Below, one piece after another: positions 40,270 to 47,474 of a stretch of 47,474 nt of DNA (the first letter of the stretch is position 1; each line of letters begins with the position of its first letter). This DNA is from Lachnospiraceae bacterium (GTDB taxonomy: Bacteria > Bacillota > Clostridia > Lachnospirales > Lachnospiraceae): NCBI GenBank assembly GCA_022793065.1, contig JAAWCE010000053.1:1-47474 (forward strand), written 5' to 3'. The position numbers were made by a program, and so were the translations under genes. The notes under the pieces were generated by a model that was given only the letters and a program-made list of their open reading frames with translations, had not been told where the DNA came from and made no database searches.

Positions 40270-40437
40270 TTGACAATTAGATACAAATGCGGCGGATACA
40301 TATTTGACAGGACGGGAAACCGAAAGCGACGTGCCGGGACGCGCCAAGACGATATGAAGAGCGATTTTGAGGTCTTTCATATTCCGAGCGATTCAGACTG
40401 CGGCAGTTACGTCTCGTGGTGGGGCGGATTGCGATAA
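40270..40437 (+). CDS. Possible small protein (55 residues)
   Basis: A frame open from TTG 40270 through an internal ATG at 40354 to TAA 40435. The C-terminus (DFEVFHIPSDSDCGSYVSWW) looks protein-like, and the GC-rich codons differ from the AT-rich flanks. No ribosome site is seen before either start, so it may be a gene fragment. Confidence 0.3.
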   Translation: MTIRYKCGGYIFDRTGNRKRRAGTRQDDMKSDFEVFHIPSDSDCGSYVSWWGGLR

Positions 40438-40536
40438 CACCTGTCAATGATCATGATACTTCTGCTCCAATGGAGCAGCCCTGAGAAATGGGAGAACGCA
40501 TCACCCCTGTTTGAGAAAGAATAGGGGGCGGCTTTT

Positions 40537-40650
40537 ATGGTATCCGAAGGACAGGCACCGCCTTCCTATTTGCCAACGGAGCGTCTGCCGCATTTTGCTT
40601 TACTGCCAAAAAAGATACTTTTCTTTCAAGATTTTTTGGCAGATGTATAG
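40537..40650 (+). CDS. Possible small protein (37 residues)
   Basis: ATG 40537 lies about eight bases after agggggcgg and opens a 37-codon frame beginning MVSEGQAPPSYLPTERLP. Its end overlaps the hairpin at 40605-40640. No family recognised. Confidence 0.3.
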   Translation: MVSEGQAPPSYLPTERLPHFALLPKKILFFQDFLADV

Positions 40651-40906
40651 ATTCTTTTTTGTTTTTGTGGGTAATGTGCCAGGGGTCTCAGAATTTTGTA
40701 CAGACATAAATATTGTTGCTTACAAACAGAATGGCTGATTTTGGAAAAATTTGATTCGGATGCTGGCAGAGTGCTCGAAAATCAAGAAAGAATGAAATGA
40801 TACACAGTTTACTGAGCAAAGCCCCAGGACATTCAAAATGGAACAGATAATATGGGTTTGGTTTGTAGTATGGCTGTGTATATGGCAAACAAAGGAGGCA
40901 TAAAGA

Positions 40907-43183
40907 TTGAATGAAGAATATGCGGATATTCAAAACAGGATTTATGAGGCAGGTATTTTCCGGCTCGGAGAAAAAGTGGTGTTGGTTATGGAAGATTGTG
41001 TTCTATTGGAACATTTTACTGGAAAGGCATACAACTACCGCATGGTGGAGTTACGTTCTTTCAAAGTAAAAAGACTTTTTTCAAGACAAACACCTTTGAC
41101 AGAAAACGGTTATGGGAAAGCTGTGGAAAAAATGTTGTCTTTAACATCAAAAGCAGTAACGCCTCAAATACAGGACAGGCATACCAGGGCGGTTGTTTTG
41201 TTGGTACACATTTTTTCCAATATTTTGCCAAAGCATGGCTTGATCTTGCGGAAGAATCAATTATCGCTCTCTCTTGCCATGCTGGAATCCATGGAGAAAG
41301 TAAAGGTGGCGCTGTGCGAAGCGGAGGTGGGAACAGGAAAAACCTATGCGTATCTTTTAGCGGCTGTTGTTTATCGACTTTTTTGGAGAAATGAAAAAGA
41401 AGGTTTTTCTGAAAGACAGTCAATTATCATTTCAACATCCACATTAGCCCTTCAAAAAGCGCTTACAGATGAATACATACCACAGATATCAGACATTCTG
41501 CTGGAACATCGCATTATTAATACAAAACTTACATTTGTAGTCCGCAAAGGAAAGGCACATTACGCCTGTGACAGTCGGGTAAAGACATATCTTGCGTCTA
41601 TTAAACATAATAACAGGCCGGAGGATCAAGAACTGATAGGGATATTGACGGATATTTTTTCCGGTGCCCGTTCTATAGATCTGGACGGATTACCATTATC
41701 GGATTATGTAAAGGAGCGGATCTGTGTGGAGCGATGCCAGCGCACTTGTGAATTTGCTAATGTGTGTCGTTATCGGGGGTTTATAAAAAAGGCTGGTCAG
41801 AACGGGATTGATTTTCAGATTGCGAACCATAATCTTGTTTTGGCGGATGTACTCAGTCGCAAAGATGGGAGGGACAGATTGCTTCCGGAGCATTGTGTCT
41901 TGATTTTTGACGAGGCGCATAAACTTTTAGATGCGGCAAGGCAGATGTATGGGACTGTTTTTGAGGATGTGGAGCTGGAACGTCTGGCATCGGGAGTTCG
42001 CCGTGGAGTGGGTGGGCATTTGGGCAAGGGTAATATTATCCTGCTTTGTGAGGAAATGCTTGAATGGAATCGTTTGCTTTTTGAAATTGTCAGAAAGTCT
42101 ATAGGACAGGCATATGGTTCTTCCTGTGTGGAGGTAGTTTTTACACCCGAAATTATGAAGACGGCAAAAACGCTGGGAGCGGTTTTGGAAAAACTGTCCT
42201 TGTGTTTTTATACAGTGGACAATAGAAATGCTGCCTATAAGAAAATTTTCAACCGCATCAACCGGGAACAGGAAAAGTTGAGAGTATTGTCAGATGATGT
42301 GGAATGTATTTATTGGCTGGAAAATATGGGGGTTACTGCTTGTAGGCTTTGTTCCCTACCGAAGGAATTGGACTTTTTATTGTTTGAGGATATTTGGAGC
42401 CAGGGAAAGCCTTGTGTGCTTACTTCCGCAACATTGTCTGTAGGAGGGGATTTCTCACACTTCATGCACCAGATGGGGATTGACATGCTGGCACAAAATC
42501 ATTTATTGACAGTCAGTAAGGCGTCCCCTTTTAATTATAGAAATCATGCTTTGCTATATTTGCCGGAGGATATGCCTTTTCCCAAGATTAAGAATAGGGC
42601 ATATGTGGATGCGGTTTTGGGAAGATTGAGGGAATTAATTGGGCAGACATACGGGCACACGTTAGTATTATTTACGTCTTATCGTATGATGGAAATTTGT
42701 AATCAGGAACTTGTGAACATAGGGATTAACTATCCGCTTTTTTCTATGGGAAAGGGGCGGCTGGATGCTATCAAGGAGTTCAGAAAAAGCGGTAATGGCG
42801 TGCTTTTGGCAAGCGACAGCGCCGGAGAGGGAATTGATCTGGCAGGGGATGTTTTATCGTCCCTTGTGGTGGTGAAGCTGCCATTTCCAACACCCGATCC
42901 CATATTGGAATATGAAAAGTCATTGTATGATGATTTTTATAGTTATCTTTCTGAAGTTATTGTACCAAACATGCTGATGAAGCTTCGACAGTGGATAGGG
43001 AGGGGTATCCGCCGGGAAACGGATACCTGTGTATTTTCCATATTGGACAGTCGTGCCAGTGGACGATACAGGAAGGATATTTTGTCCGCTTTGCCTGATA
43101 TGCCAGTGACAAATCAGATTGAAGATGTGGGGCGGTTTATTGCAGCGAATAAGAGTGAGGAATATTTCAAAAAAGGGAAGTGA
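40907..43183 (+). CDS. XPD/DinG-like Fe-S helicase
   Basis: A 758-residue superfamily 2 helicase. Walker A VGTGKT is at 141-146; four cysteines C273, C277, C281 and C287 form the Fe-S cluster motif of XPD/DinG proteins; DEAH is at 335-338; the C-terminal motifs SDSAGEGIDLAG and LRQWIGRGIRR (about 640-710) complete the motor. It would unwind DNA 5' to 3'. The start codon is TTG, about nine bases after aaaggagg. It probably helps replication or processing of the element. Confidence 0.9.
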   Translation: MNEEYADIQNRIYEAGIFRLGEKVVLVMEDCVLLEHFTGKAYNYRMVELRSFKVKRLFSRQTPLTENGYGKAVEKMLSLTSKAVTPQIQDRHTRAVVLLVHIFSNILPKHGLILRKNQLSLSLAMLESMEKVKVALCEAEVGTGKTYAYLLAAVVYRLFWRNEKEGFSERQSIIISTSTLALQKALTDEYIPQISDILLEHRIINTKLTFVVRKGKAHYACDSRVKTYLASIKHNNRPEDQELIGILTDIFSGARSIDLDGLPLSDYVKERICVERCQRTCEFANVCRYRGFIKKAGQNGIDFQIANHNLVLADVLSRKDGRDRLLPEHCVLIFDEAHKLLDAARQMYGTVFEDVELERLASGVRRGVGGHLGKGNIILLCEEMLEWNRLLFEIVRKSIGQAYGSSCVEVVFTPEIMKTAKTLGAVLEKLSLCFYTVDNRNAAYKKIFNRINREQEKLRVLSDDVECIYWLENMGVTACRLCSLPKELDFLLFEDIWSQGKPCVLTSATLSVGGDFSHFMHQMGIDMLAQNHLLTVSKASPFNYRNHALLYLPEDMPFPKIKNRAYVDAVLGRLRELIGQTYGHTLVLFTSYRMMEICNQELVNIGINYPLFSMGKGRLDAIKEFRKSGNGVLLASDSAGEGIDLAGDVLSSLVVVKLPFPTPDPILEYEKSLYDDFYSYLSEVIVPNMLMKLRQWIGRGIRRETDTCVFSILDSRASGRYRKDILSALPDMPVTNQIEDVGRFIAANKSEEYFKKGK

Positions 43184-43290
43184 AAATGTGTATGGTGTGT
43201 CATAGGACAATGGGAAAGTGAAATAGAATACATCAAAGGAAGTTTGCAGTGAAATAACTGTTATGGCATAGGCGGAAAGGAAAGGCGGAA

Positions 43291-43560
43291 ATGAAACTCA
43301 CAAAGGAAGCCCTTGCGGAAATGGCGGCAGTGGATATCAGGACAGTGGATATCTCGGAATTGACAGATTTGCGAGAGATAAAAATAGACACTTCGCAGCC
43401 GGTGGAGAAAAAGCTGGAAGCGTTTGCCAGGCAGACAAAAAATGTCTATGTAAACCGGATTGGGGACTATGTGGTAAAAGTCAGATTCCAGGAAAGCGGA
43501 GCGACCATAGATGATAAGATGACTGAGTACTTGCGAAGGCTGTCTGAGGTTTACATATAG
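43291..43560 (+). CDS. DUF6870 family protein
   Basis: Eighty-nine residues starting MKLTKEALAEMAAVDI, matching my memory of DUF6870, often encoded just before ICE serine recombinases. The pattern VKVRFQESGATIDDKM is visible. Unknown function. The ATG follows aaaggcgg. Confidence 0.72.
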   Translation: MKLTKEALAEMAAVDIRTVDISELTDLREIKIDTSQPVEKKLEAFARQTKNVYVNRIGDYVVKVRFQESGATIDDKMTEYLRRLSEVYI

Positions 43561-43589
43561 AAGAGGGCGGTAGTTTGCGTGGGACATTA

Positions 43590-43619
43590 TAACAGTTCAG
43601 TGACCTATCTGAACTGTTA
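43590..43619. promoter_or_regulatory. Perfect 11-bp inverted repeat before the recombinases
   Basis: TAACAGTTCAG (43590-43600) and CTGAACTGTTA (43609-43619) with an 8-base centre. No T-tract follows, so it is more likely a protein-binding site (recombinase or regulator) than a terminator. Confidence 0.6.
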
Positions 43620-43644
43620 CACTAAATATGTAAAATGTGTAAAA
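43610..43644. repeat. Copy 2 of a dispersed intergenic motif
   Basis: TGAACTGTT, nine bases, ATGTAAAA, three bases, GTAAAA, in the same spacing as at 37549-37583. The first element overlaps the right arm of the inverted repeat at 43590. Confidence 0.45.
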
Positions 43645-43777
43645 GTATGCCGAAAAGGGCTTGATGAAAAAAGACATTTATGTTAAGCTGATGGCAGGAC
43701 AAATCAGTGGAACTCCTGGCTTTAGATGTTGTGGAAGCTGTCGGCTTTTCTCTAACAATAAAGTCAGGGGTGAAACA

Positions 43778-45610
43778 ATGAAAGAAAAATCTATCAATCA
43801 TAAAAAACATTTCTTAAAAGAAGATGATTCCCAGAGGAAGGAAGCTTGCGCAGGGCAAGAAGCTCCCAGGGGGAATTATTACTACGTCGCCATGTATCTG
43901 CGCCTTTCCAGGGAGGACAATGATGTGGGGGTCTCCTGTGACGGAAACGCAGAGGGAAGGGACGGCGTATTCAGGGCCGAGAGCAACAGCATAGGCAGTC
44001 AGAGGGAATTGATCCGAAACTATATCCGGGAACAGGAGGATATGGAACTCTTTGACTGTTACGCGGACGACAATTATTCCGGCAGCAATTTCAACAGACC
44101 AGAATTTAAAAGGATGATAAGCGATATTGAGGCGGGCAGGGTGAACTGTGTCATTGTGAAAGACCTGTCCCGTTTTGGACGTGATTATATAGAAACCGGG
44201 AGGTATCTGGACAGGGTATTCCCAGCCCTTGGGGTGCGTTTTATTGCGTTGACCGACCGGTACGACAGTTTTTTGGCAGACGCAGGGGAGAGGAACATTG
44301 TGCTGCCGGTAAAGAATTTTATTAACGACAGCTATTGCAGGGATATTTCCATTAAGGTCAAAAGCCAGCTTGCGGTGAAACGCAGGAGTGGGGAGTGCCT
44401 TGCGGCCTTTGCGGTATATGGTTATCGGAAGTCCCAAGAAGAAAAAAATAAGCTTTTGATTGATGATTACGCAGCTGGGATTGTCCGCAGGATTTTTTCC
44501 TGGAAGATTGAGGGGATGGCAGTTTCCGCCATTGCCAGGAAGTTAAATGAACTCCATATACTATCTCCAAAGGAATATAAGAAGTCCCTGGATCTGAATT
44601 ACCGGGGCGGTTTTGCTGGCGGAAGCAGCCCAGGATGGAGCAGCCCGGCGGTAAAACGGATATTGACCAATGAAGTTTACCTGGGTCATATGGTACAGGG
44701 AAAGACGGAGCGGATCAACTACAAAGTAAAGAAAAATATAATGAAGCCAAAAGAGGAATGGGTCAGGGTGGAAAATGTCCACGCTCCGGTGATATCCCAA
44801 GATGATTTCTGGATTGTACAAAACCTGTTACAGGCAGATGGGCGTGTGAGGCCGGAGAAAAAGGAAACCAGCCCGTTTATGGGGCTATTGTTCTGTGGGG
44901 ATTGTGGGGAGCAGATGATAAGGCGTGTCAACCACTACAAAGGGACAGAGAAGGTATATTATATCTGTTCCACAAAAAACCGGGGGGAAGGATGCAGCCG
45001 TCACAGTATGGAGGAAGGGGTATTAAAGGGGCTTGTGGGTGATGCGGTCCGTGGATACGCTAATGACTTTATGGAACAGGAGAAACTTTTTGCGCAGGCC
45101 AGGGAGCGGCAGGCCAATTTGGAGGCGGTTGTAAGTTGCAATCAAGAAATCGTGCGCCTGAAAAAGGAGCAGGATAAATATGACAGCCTGTGCTTGGGAT
45201 TGCATGAGGATTTGAGAAAAGGTGTGGTTACAAAAGAAGAATTTGAGCGGCTGCATAGTAAATTCCAGCGGAAAGCGGATTTCTTGCTGGAAGCGGAAAA
45301 AGAGCAGGAGAAACTTGTGAGGGAAATGTTCCGGTCAGGGGTACTCAGCGCAGGACGCCTTGCTTCTTTTCAGGAATCATTGGAATTAAAGGATATAGAC
45401 CGCCATACCCTTGCCAGCATGGTGAAAAGGATAAGGGTTTACGAAGAGAAAAGAGTGGAGATTGAGTTCTATTTTCAAGACCGCTACAAGGCTATGGCAG
45501 ATATAAACCAGTATTTTACAGTTGAAGAAAATGTGGGGAATTCGTTGAGGAAAAATAGAGGGAAAGCGGTATCCGAAACAACGTCATCCCAAACGGAAGG
45601 GGGTGTTTGA
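43778..45610 (+). CDS. Large serine recombinase 1
   Basis: A 610-residue site-specific recombinase. The catalytic serine is S44 in YLRLSRED, and the resolvase domain contains CVIVKDLSRFGRDYIETGRY. A recombinase domain, a zinc ribbon (LFCGDCG, then CSTKNRGEGCS) and a long coiled coil follow. ATG 43778 follows aggggtg; the frame is open to 43661 but the extension is not resolvase-like. It is the first of three tandem recombinases that would excise and integrate the element. Confidence 0.92.
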   Translation: MKEKSINHKKHFLKEDDSQRKEACAGQEAPRGNYYYVAMYLRLSREDNDVGVSCDGNAEGRDGVFRAESNSIGSQRELIRNYIREQEDMELFDCYADDNYSGSNFNRPEFKRMISDIEAGRVNCVIVKDLSRFGRDYIETGRYLDRVFPALGVRFIALTDRYDSFLADAGERNIVLPVKNFINDSYCRDISIKVKSQLAVKRRSGECLAAFAVYGYRKSQEEKNKLLIDDYAAGIVRRIFSWKIEGMAVSAIARKLNELHILSPKEYKKSLDLNYRGGFAGGSSPGWSSPAVKRILTNEVYLGHMVQGKTERINYKVKKNIMKPKEEWVRVENVHAPVISQDDFWIVQNLLQADGRVRPEKKETSPFMGLLFCGDCGEQMIRRVNHYKGTEKVYYICSTKNRGEGCSRHSMEEGVLKGLVGDAVRGYANDFMEQEKLFAQARERQANLEAVVSCNQEIVRLKKEQDKYDSLCLGLHEDLRKGVVTKEEFERLHSKFQRKADFLLEAEKEQEKLVREMFRSGVLSAGRLASFQESLELKDIDRHTLASMVKRIRVYEEKRVEIEFYFQDRYKAMADINQYFTVEENVGNSLRKNRGKAVSETTSSQTEGGV

Positions 45611-45611
45611 T

Positions 45612-47336
45612 ATGGCAAGAACATCTAAACGCACCCATGTTTCCGAAAATACCATAGCCATACAGGGAACCGGACAGGTGAAGCAGGGGGGAAAGTCCTA
45701 TAAAGCAGGGATTTACGCAAGGCTGTCCTCAGACCAAGCCCTGAAAAAAAGGGAATCTTTGGATGGCCCGAATAACAGCCTTGAGACACAGATTGAGATT
45801 GCGGAGAAATATGTGGAGGACTGGAACCAGCAGCATAAGGACAGGATTGAGGTGGTTGACCGCTATACGGATCTGGGAAAAACCGGAACCAATTTTGAAC
45901 GGGACGCTTTTCAAAGGCTGATGCAGGATATCCGGCTGGGGAACATAAACTGCGTGATTGTGAAAGATTTGTCCAGGTTTGGCAGGAATTACCTGGAAGC
46001 CGGGAATTACATAGAGAAGATATTCCCCTTCCTGGGGGTTAGGTTTATTGCGGTTGCGGACGGATTTGACACAGGGGTTGAGGGCAGCCATACAGGGCAG
46101 ATAGCGTCGGAGATAAAAAATCTGGTAAACGATATGTATGCGAAAGACTTCTCCACCAAGGCCAAACTGTCATTGAAACAGCGCAGGGAGGAAGGTTCTT
46201 ATGTGGGGGGGCCACCGCCCTATGGGTATGAGGCGTATATGGAGGGGCGGCTCAGGAAGCTGCGCCCGGATAGGAATACGGCAGAGATTGTCCGCATGAT
46301 TTATCAGAAATTTGTAGAAACGGAAAACTGCAAGGCGGTGGCCGATTACCTGAACACCAGAAGGATTCAGCCGCCGGCAATCTATAAGAAAAGTGGGGAG
46401 GTATACTGTCCGCCGGGAGTGGCTTATCACAGATGGGAGAGGAGCGCCGTAGAACGTATTTTGAAAAGTAGTATCTATGTGGGAACTTTGGTGCAAGGTA
46501 AGACTTCTATGACTGCAAGAAAAGAACAAAACCGAGTAAAAAAATCAGAAGAAGATTGGGTAAAAAGGGAAAACTCCCATATGGCTTTGATTGACGAGGC
46601 TTTGTATGAACAAACTGCTAAAATTTTGCGAAAGATACAAGAACGTACACAAAGTTACCATCATCCCACGGCAGGATGTCCCATTGGAGAAAATATATTT
46701 GATGAAGTTTTATACTGCGGAATGTGTGGCAGAAAAATGACAAGGCAAAGTTATGTGAAACGTTTTACGGATGGCATTCAAGAGCGGAGAGAAAATTATT
46801 TTTGCATGGATAGTGGTAATCAGAAAGAGGGATGTTATCCGGAAACAAATCGGATATCCAAGATAGATTTGGTTGATATTCTGATGACATTGTTTGAAAC
46901 GGAATTCTCCACACACTTGAAGAAGCAGAAAGATTATGTGGAGCTGGGACATGCGATTATTCAGCAAAAGATACAGGAACTTCATCTGAAACTGCGGCAG
47001 ATAGAAAAGCAAAACCAAGCGCTTTCAGAGGAAGAGGGCCAGAAGTACATGGAATATCGTTCAGAAAAAATAGCACAGGAGGAATATGTGAAATATCGCC
47101 TATGGAAAGATGAGCATATGGAGGAACTGGCTAAACAGAAAGCGCAATATGAAGAGATGACAAAGAACCTGGAACGGCAGGTGGAGACTTACCTGAAGGC
47201 TATCCGCTCCCTTGTGAAGTTGAAAAAAAGGGAAATATTGACAAAAGATTTGGTGGAGACATTAATTGAAAAAATATATGTTTATCCTGGGAAGAGAGTG
47301 GAAGTGATATTCACTTATGGTGAAGGGGTGGATTAA
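45612..47336 (+). CDS. Large serine recombinase 2
   Basis: 574 residues with catalytic S39 in YARLSSD, CVIVKDLSRFGRNYLEAGNY in the resolvase domain, a zinc ribbon (YCGMCGRKM) and a C-terminal coiled coil. It starts one base after the stop of recombinase 1, with aagggggtg as ribosome site, so the two are co-translated. About the first 900 bases are GC-richer than the last 800, suggesting a mosaic origin. Confidence 0.92.
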   Translation: MARTSKRTHVSENTIAIQGTGQVKQGGKSYKAGIYARLSSDQALKKRESLDGPNNSLETQIEIAEKYVEDWNQQHKDRIEVVDRYTDLGKTGTNFERDAFQRLMQDIRLGNINCVIVKDLSRFGRNYLEAGNYIEKIFPFLGVRFIAVADGFDTGVEGSHTGQIASEIKNLVNDMYAKDFSTKAKLSLKQRREEGSYVGGPPPYGYEAYMEGRLRKLRPDRNTAEIVRMIYQKFVETENCKAVADYLNTRRIQPPAIYKKSGEVYCPPGVAYHRWERSAVERILKSSIYVGTLVQGKTSMTARKEQNRVKKSEEDWVKRENSHMALIDEALYEQTAKILRKIQERTQSYHHPTAGCPIGENIFDEVLYCGMCGRKMTRQSYVKRFTDGIQERRENYFCMDSGNQKEGCYPETNRISKIDLVDILMTLFETEFSTHLKKQKDYVELGHAIIQQKIQELHLKLRQIEKQNQALSEEEGQKYMEYRSEKIAQEEYVKYRLWKDEHMEELAKQKAQYEEMTKNLERQVETYLKAIRSLVKLKKREILTKDLVETLIEKIYVYPGKRVEVIFTYGEGVD

Positions 47337-47337
47337 T

Positions 47338-47474
47338 ATGGAAGGGAAGAAAAAAACAGCCATATACCTACGGATTTCTGTAGAAGATACTGACCCTGAA
47401 AGAAGTGGAGGAGGGCAAGAGGAAAGTGTCAGCATTACCAGCCAGAGGAAGTATCTTTTAGAATATATTAAGAA
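47338..47474 (+). CDS. Large serine recombinase 3 (partial, cut by window end)
   Basis: ATG 47338 starts one base after the previous stop. The first 45 codons read IYLRISVED with catalytic S14, then the SITSQRKYLLEYI pattern of the resolvase domain. The gene continues beyond the window. Confidence 0.85.
   Translation, partial: MEGKKKTAIYLRISVEDTDPERSGGGQEESVSITSQRKYLLEYIK

Larger units (their letters stand above)
40208..40906. other. 700-base gap with a GC-richer structured core
   Basis: The part from about 40280 to 40600 is clearly GC-richer than its flanks and is packed with short stems: CTGCTCC/GGAGCAG near 40467-40483, CCCCT/AGGGG near 40505-40527, and GCCAAAAAA/TTTTTTGGC at 40605-40613/40632-40640. 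Two tiny ORFs fit inside (40270-40437 and 40537-40650). The rest (40651-40906) shows only a 21-codon hydrophobic frame. This could be a structured RNA, an origin or small genes. Confidence 0.45.

Noticed and set aside
40838..40903. 21-codon hydrophobic ORF before the helicase
   Set aside because: Composition suggests a membrane peptide, but the ribosome site is weak and it overlaps the helicase ribosome site. Not enough support.
39492..43205. Short match gtgtcatagg at about 39493 and 43198 as a repeat
   Set aside because: Ten bases without extended similarity on either side; expected by chance in this length.
1..47474. CRISPR array, tRNA or rRNA genes
   Set aside because: No regular direct repeats with spacers, no tRNA cloverleaf and no rRNA-like sequence were seen.

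Overview
The window is most of a large integrative and conjugative element (ICE) from a low-to-moderate GC Gram-positive gut anaerobe. A Clostridia/Lachnospiraceae-type host is inferred from AGGAGG-like ribosome binding sites, frequent TTG/GTG starts and the gene families present (DUF5688, DUF6133, DUF6550, DUF6809, DUF6870, DUF4320, a MobP3-like relaxase, tandem large serine recombinases). Family names come from memory of sequence patterns; no database search was possible. The element continues past both ends: the third recombinase is cut at base 47474 and no attachment site is visible.

Layout. (1) 1-12671, DNA processing: a hairpin array, a giant N6-methylase/SNF2-helicase fusion, a PAPS-reductase-like PP-loop enzyme, an unrecognised protein, a DUF3991/Toprim primase-like protein, a second hairpin array, an RHH accessory protein, a DUF5688 protein and the relaxase. 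The relaxase seems to lack an AUG/GUG/UUG start at its true N-terminus. (2) 12741-13571, a control island on the minus strand with an XRE repressor and a small RHH regulator. (3) 13653-21833, transfer genes: VirD4 coupling protein, VirB2-like pilin, DUF6133 pilin-like protein, SpoVG, VirB6/TrbL-like, PrgI/VirB3-like and an MT-A70 methylase. (4) 21817-29723, a nearly complete Tad/Flp-type pilus locus (prepilin peptidase, CpaB, CpaE, CpaF, TadB, TadC, two TadE-like pseudopilins, a DUF6550 surface protein). (5) 29859-36321, a secreted protein, a VirB4 split over two genes, a C39-like peptidase and a receiver-like/ParA-like protein. (6) 36475-39059, an HTH protein, a divergent pair of RHH regulators with operators inside the promoter spacers, and three DUF6809-like paralogues. 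(7) 39719-47474, a sigma-factor-like protein, a GC-richer stretch with tiny ORFs, an XPD/DinG-like Fe-S helicase, a DUF6870 protein and three tandem large serine recombinases.

How it fits together (inference). The recombinases excise the element, the relaxase and RHH protein nick oriT, the helicase and primase process the strand, and VirD4 hands DNA to a reduced Gram-positive type IV secretion channel. The Tad-type pilus genes lie inside the transfer operon, between the VirB3-like and VirB4 genes. Two small proteins in the operon share a GEG[FY][VI]D motif just before a membrane helix and could be substrates of the element's own prepilin peptidase. The most unusual features are this merged T4SS/Tad machine, a family of modular hairpin leaders placed before several of its genes, the non-AUG relaxase start and the in-frame double stop behind the helicase-methylase.
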